The notes beneath the pieces are model-generated. The model had not been told where the DNA came from, did not search any database, and saw only the letters and a program-made list of their open reading frames with translations. Below, one piece after another: positions 58,601 to 62,000 of a stretch of 62,000 bases of DNA. Positions within the stretch are counted from its first letter, which is position 1. Every line of letters starts with the position of its first letter. The position numbers and the translations under genes were made by a program. The stretch comes from Diphasiastrum complanatum (Eukaryota; Streptophyta; Lycopodiopsida; Lycopodiales; Lycopodiaceae): assembly GCA_029204225.1 (NCBI GenBank), contig CM055097.1:48880052-48942051 (forward strand). Reading direction: 5' to 3'.

Positions 58601-61600
58601 ATCTACTCATCATTCTCATCTTTTGAAGAAACTGAGCCACTGCCTGTTAAAGAGGAAGCTAAGACAGAGGTCTGAGTGTGAATCGCGATCCTCTATAGAG
58701 GAAAGCGATGTGCATGGCCTCTGCCTCTTCCTCTACTTCGTAAGTTCGCAGTATGGACTGGCCCACCTTGTCCTCTATGTCCAATGTGTGCCTATGAGAA
58801 AGCTTTTACTTGTGCTTGTATCTCCAACGCTCTCCCCTTACATGAGCGGGTAGGCTTGCCTCTAGGACTGTGAATGGGTGGGAATGGATTAGGCTCTCTC
58901 TCCCCTTGGATCAATCTGCTTGGTGGCATCTGCTGCCTCCTATTCCTCATCCTCATCCGCCGCATCGTGGGTTCAAATCCTACCTCGTTGGATTGGACCT
59001 CGTCCGAAGAAAAGGGCCGATAAAATTTAGGAATCCCCCCCCCCCATCTCATCATCTCTAGCAGTTTCAACAACACATCTCTCCTCTCTGACCATGGCTC
59101 TGGTGACTTTATGAGTCCTCATCTCCTCTATATCTAGACCTTCCCCCTCCTCCAAACAATTAACACCGTGCAAGTTGGTGATGTGATATGAGTGACCAGA
59201 TGGATCGATTTGGCTTGCATGCAGAAGTTGAACAATCCTGCAACAAATGTGGCTAACCTTTGTAGCTGTGCAATGCTCTGCCCAAATATCCCCAACCATG
59301 TCGACGGCTCCAACATCAACTCCTACTTCCTAGCATGTTCCCTCCAAATACACTGCCTCTTTCAATGTCAAAACCTTATCCCAATAGAGCTCTCTCAACT
59401 CAGCCACACTGCTGGGGCTCACCATCTTTGTGTAAGAGCTCCATTTTGCATCTGGTTGAATTTCGATACTTTGCCTAGTAGATTTCCAGAGTGGGTGTAG
59501 CATATGCGCAACTGCATTGATAAGTTCATGAAGTTCCAGTCTTCAGTCACTTCTTGCTTGCATCCTACTAACATCCTGCATGCAGAAAGGATAATGACAT
59601 GTGGTAAAGACTGGTTGAAGATTTAGACATGCAAAAGTGTATTACATATACTAGCCATAGATCCTGGCAACTGCAAAATAACGAATATACAGATGAAGGT
59701 TAAAGAATGTCAAAGTGACATCAGATTATAGCCTCGATGAATCACTAGTATCAAGTCTATCACAAGTTGCAACGATTATGGTGTGGTCGGTAACGTATAA
59801 TTCTTAGAGCAGGGAATTTGTGCACTCTTTCTAGGTCAATTTATAAAAGGCCAAAATTTTTTATATTTGTAACTACAGTTTTTGAGTAGATCGGAATGTG
59901 ACCTTCGTATCATTCCTGTGATTGAAGCATGCTAAATGAGACGATTACATAAAAAAAAACCTTCTTTCCTACTCAGTAAGCCATTTTCAGTTTAGAAATG
60001 TGAAATTTTGTAAGTTTCGAAGTCTTCTATATTTTCATGAACCTTTGATAACAAATGATGTCCTCGTGGAAAATATCATGTAGGACTGTTTCCTGAAATT
60101 CAAATTATCAATATACAGAAGATTGAAAACCTGACATATGCTTTTCTTTACGTTTGACCAACATGTTTGCACTTGCCATAAGCAGTAAATTAGACCAGTC
60201 AGAGGGAGCAGCTTTCATCTTTATAAGTTAGATGGCGACATTTTTTTTTTGTAGTGCCATGTGGTTATGGTTGAGAGAGAGAGTCATCTGTGTTTTGGGC
60301 TCTGTAATGCATAAATTGCTTGCGCCATTACAGATGGAAGTCTCGTTGATACTGGTATAGAAGACCCAAGCTGGTGGGTGTGGGTAGCTGAAGACGACTT
60401 GTCTGTAAGTCAGCCCAAGTTTGAGCCAGGTGGCTTAGATGCTGAAGGCTATGTTGTGGTTACTGAAGAGGACATTATAGATGGCATTGCAAATTTCCTA
60501 GCACAGTACATTGCATCTATGCCTGAAGCTAAGGTAACTTAAATCATTCCATATGTTTGAGCAGAGTTCTATGTATCTTGTTAATTTTCCTTTGTAGGTT
60601 TTTGAAGGCTGGGTTATTCTTTTTAGCTATTTGATCTATTACAGCTATATTCATGCTATGCATGCAGTATAGTTGCTGTTCTTGCTTCTTTGTTTTGCTC
60701 TAGACCTTGTGACATTTTCTCATAGGTGCACATTGTACTGGAGGAATATAGCTAATTTTCAAATGAAACCATGTTGTTGAATGGGAGTAAAAGCTAGCTG
60801 TTTGGTGTACTGAGCTGCTTGAAAATTTTCAAGGAAGTCAAAGGTTTTGGGTCTCTATCATATTAAACGCTTCAAAGTTTAAGTGTTTGTAGATAAAATA
60901 GGCCTTCACTGGGTTTGAAAAATTTCCTAGTGCCATACATTTGGAAAACATCAGTGATTGTCAAAGCTTCTCACGAGTCGTTCGTTGATGTCACAGAAAA
61001 TGTCTTGCACGGAGCTACATGAAGGTTAGTCTAGAGCCTTGACAGTTCAGATTTGCCTCTGGTTTGTTTGTATCTTGTCCATGCTTCAGTTGTTGTGCAT
61101 TGGTTATCAGGTTTCTACCGCCTTTCCGTGACGTTTTATAGACTTGATTAATGAACCTCTCCTGACTTTTTCTTGTCACCTATGTTTCTTTGCCAAGTCA
61201 ATTCTTTGTGTGCTTGAATTGTTTTGCTCAATCTTTAATTATTATGCTCTCTCTTTGACATGTGCAGCTGTCACCAAAGCTTTTATGAGCATAGACAGAA
61301 TTGGCAAACTTAAGAAGCTGTGGGCTATGGGGAAAATTCTGTACACATTGGCCTCGTTGGGTACCAGCGCTATTTGGTGAGTCTTGGTAGTTCCAAGTCT
61401 AAGTCACATAGAGATTGACATCTTGTGATTCATGTACTGAAAACACTTTATTTATTGTTGAATGATTTCTATAGACATACTGCCAATGTTTTCATCTCCT
61501 GCACGTCTGAATCACATCACATTCATGAGCGTGTTTGATGCTTAAAAGTCATATGACCTGTTTCAAGCACAATCACAAAGATCATGACGTACATACTGAA

Positions 61601-62000
61601 TCATAGATTGATAGTACTTTGTAGTTGGCCATATCTGCTAAATCACATAATTTTGGCATATAGGTGCACATATGCTTTCTATTTCTAGAATATCCACATA
61701 ATGACAAGCCATGCAGTAAGTGAAGCCCAGATACAGTTTTTGGAGGACGGGGAGGGGGATGAAAATCACAAAAAAGGACCGAATACACCTAGAAAACTAC
61801 AAAAGTGGATCGTAAGAGGGTTTTAACTTTTAATCAAAGCCTTTCATTATGTGTATGTGTAGTCATGTACTGATCTGTTAAATGCATGCATACAAGTTTT
61901 ATCTTTGTAGTCAAACTTTTCTGAAGTTCAATGTACAGAGTAAATGCAGAATCAAACTTTTGATGCTCATCTTAATCTAGATTCCAGGCCAGCTTCCAGA
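52467..62000 (+). CDS. Plant protein of unknown function, coiled coil plus Trp/acidic domain (>=5 exons, partial)
   Basis: Exons 52467-52748, 57151-57265, 60334-60533, 60997-61024 and 61268-61376 join in phase without a stop into at least 244 residues. A further exon may start at 61988 and run off the window. Residues about 22-75 (EHRREHARCEAAKEHDR, ERSENERLRATLQQYH) form a coiled coil; 144-155 read PSWWVWVAEDDL; then YVVVTEEDIIDGIANFLAQY, and the last exon has IGKLKKLWAMGKILYTLASLG, which may be membrane-associated. I recall plant proteins of unknown function with this W-W-x-W / VVVTEEDI arrangement but cannot name one. ATG 52467 is chosen because the frame upstream is only the translated GA repeat. 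Intron 1 (4402 bp) holds a copia derivative. It looks functional. Confidence 0.8.
52749..54316. other. Intron 1 of the coiled-coil gene, left part
   Basis: No gene. GA-rich purine strings (about 53340-53530) and a short tandem of TCTTGAG-type heptamers at 54010-54082. Confidence 0.5.
54012..54080 (+). repeat. Heptamer tandem repeat (TGAGTCT)n
   Basis: TGAGTCT and variants (CGAGTCT, TGAGGCT) repeated about eight times with one interruption near 54050. Confidence 0.8.
54317..54542 (+). repeat. 5' LTR (226 bp) with (TC)20
   Basis: Starts TGTTAGAATTTC and ends ATTATTGACA. TC tract at 54399-54439. Confidence 0.9.
54543..54554 (+). promoter_or_regulatory. Primer binding site (initiator tRNA-Met, one change)
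   Basis: TGGTATTAGAGC, flush with the LTR; one base differs from the usual TGGTATCAGAGC. Confidence 0.85.
54815..55540 (+). pseudogene. gag/protease/pre-integrase remnants of the TTATG element
   Basis: Gag zinc knuckle at about 54865-54920, protease at about 55040-55100, pre-integrase at 55255-55500, with stops in each. The end at MQFYH runs into the polypurine tract, showing the site of the large deletion. Confidence 0.8.
55551..55773 (+). repeat. 3' LTR (223 bp) with (TC)27
   Basis: Starts TGGCAGAATTTC and ends ATTATTGACA. TC tract about 55634-55688, longer than in the partner. Confidence 0.9.
55774..57150. other. Intron 1 of the coiled-coil gene, right part
   Basis: No coding resemblance or terminal repeats seen. 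Confidence 0.45.
57151..57265 (+). CDS. Exon 2 of the coiled-coil gene (residues 95-132 plus one base)
   Basis: Acceptor GAACAG. Reads FSERLKQKLQSPEYIERLQH and ends LVKAE plus one base. Donor GTACCC. Charged and helical. Confidence 0.82.
57266..60333. other. Intron 2 of the coiled-coil gene
   Basis: Mostly unassigned. 58860-59050 is GC-richer, holds a B-box-like GGTTCAAATCC (58971-58981) and ends in a C run (about 59034-59046). That is weakly suggestive of a SINE. Confidence 0.4.
60334..60533 (+). CDS. Exon 3 of the coiled-coil gene (residues 133-199)
   Basis: Acceptor TTACAG. Completes Asp133, then GSLVDTGIEDPSWWVWV, GYVVVTEEDIIDGIANF and MPEAK in phase 0. Donor GTAACT. The most conserved-looking part of the protein. 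Confidence 0.85.
60997..61024 (+). CDS. 28-nt microexon of the coiled-coil gene (residues 200-208 plus one base)
   Basis: Acceptor GTCACAG, sequence KMSCTELHE plus one base, donor GTTAGT. Without it, exon 3 joined to exon 5 meets a stop within seven codons. With it the phase is right and the peptide runs on as EAVTKAFMS. Confidence 0.78.
61268..61376 (+). CDS. Exon 5 of the coiled-coil gene (residues 209-244 plus two bases)
   Basis: Acceptor TGTGCAG. Reads VTKAFMSIDRIGKLKKLW and MGKILYTLASLGTSAI, with donor GTGAGT (61377). The apparent stop TGA at 61378 is part of the donor. A next exon may begin at 61988 after ATTCCAG. Confidence 0.78.
61377..61987. other. Probable last intron seen of the coiled-coil gene
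   Basis: It starts with a good donor (GTGAGT) and no other gene is seen. The proposed acceptor ATTCCAG at 61981-61987 is at the window edge. Confidence 0.4.

Noticed and set aside
58563-59500. Open frames on both strands in intron 2 as genes
   Set aside because: Short, overlapping on both strands, no recognised domain, and inside an intron with matched splice sites.
61268-61290. A frameshift or stop in the coiled-coil gene at exon 5
   Set aside because: Joining exon 3 directly to exon 5 gives LSPKLL-stop, but inserting the 28-nt microexon at 60997-61024 restores phase at both ends.

Overview
This looks like nuclear DNA of a land plant, probably a seed plant with a large, repeat-rich genome. 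The evidence is three spliced or membrane-anchored plant-type genes, very long introns, many Ty1/copia and Ty3/gypsy retrotransposons with initiator-Met-tRNA primer sites, long TC/GA, AT and CA microsatellites, and AT-rich spacers. The TE load and multi-kilobase introns of small genes would fit a gymnosperm, but nothing here fixes the species.

Three host genes can be reconstructed. (1) On the minus strand, 19661 down to 2334, five exons join without a frame break into a 252-residue protein with a YbaK/aminoacyl-tRNA-deacylase-like domain. Two of its four introns (8.6 kb and 7.7 kb) are packed with transposon remains. (2) On the minus strand, 40371 down to 38902, an intronless 489-residue type II membrane protein of the GT61 (DUF563) glycosyltransferase type. 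(3) On the plus strand from 52467 to the right edge, a gene of at least five exons (one only 28 nt) for a conserved-looking plant protein with an N-terminal coiled coil and an acidic Trp-rich segment. Its promoter lies directly next to a probable gypsy LTR, and its first intron carries a small copia element. It runs off the window.

Most of the rest is layered mobile DNA. Left part: a gypsy pol remnant (3.6-6.7 kb) is split by a 2.2-kb non-autonomous LTR element with an exact ATTAT target duplication. It is followed by a LINE endonuclease remnant, a hAT/DUF659 remnant and a rearranged copia element (11.0-14.9 kb), all inside the YbaK gene. Middle: a gypsy pol remnant (22.3-25.3 kb), a young copia element with a CAAAT duplication (26.1-31.3 kb), two plus-strand copia remnants (31.6-33.5 and 34.0-35.0 kb) and a minus-strand copia gag/RT remnant (36.3-38.0 kb). 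Right: an old copia-type region (41.5-50.4 kb) contains an unfamiliar reading frame interrupted by a nearly full-length 6.0-kb copia element (43.7-49.7 kb). Then come chromodomain remnants of a gypsy chromovirus, its probable 3' LTR, and a 1.46-kb copia deletion derivative with a TTATG duplication (54.3-55.8 kb).

The most notable signals are: the 17-kb gene for a 252-residue protein; a 28-nt microexon; nested insertions whose target duplications can be read against the interrupted coding frame; an LTR in which a short GA tract has grown to about 210 bp of (AT)n(AG)n; a 20-22-bp periodic GC-rich array in a copia leader; and a 91/111-bp foldback. No new multi-gene system was found. All domain names come from reading translations by eye, without database searches.
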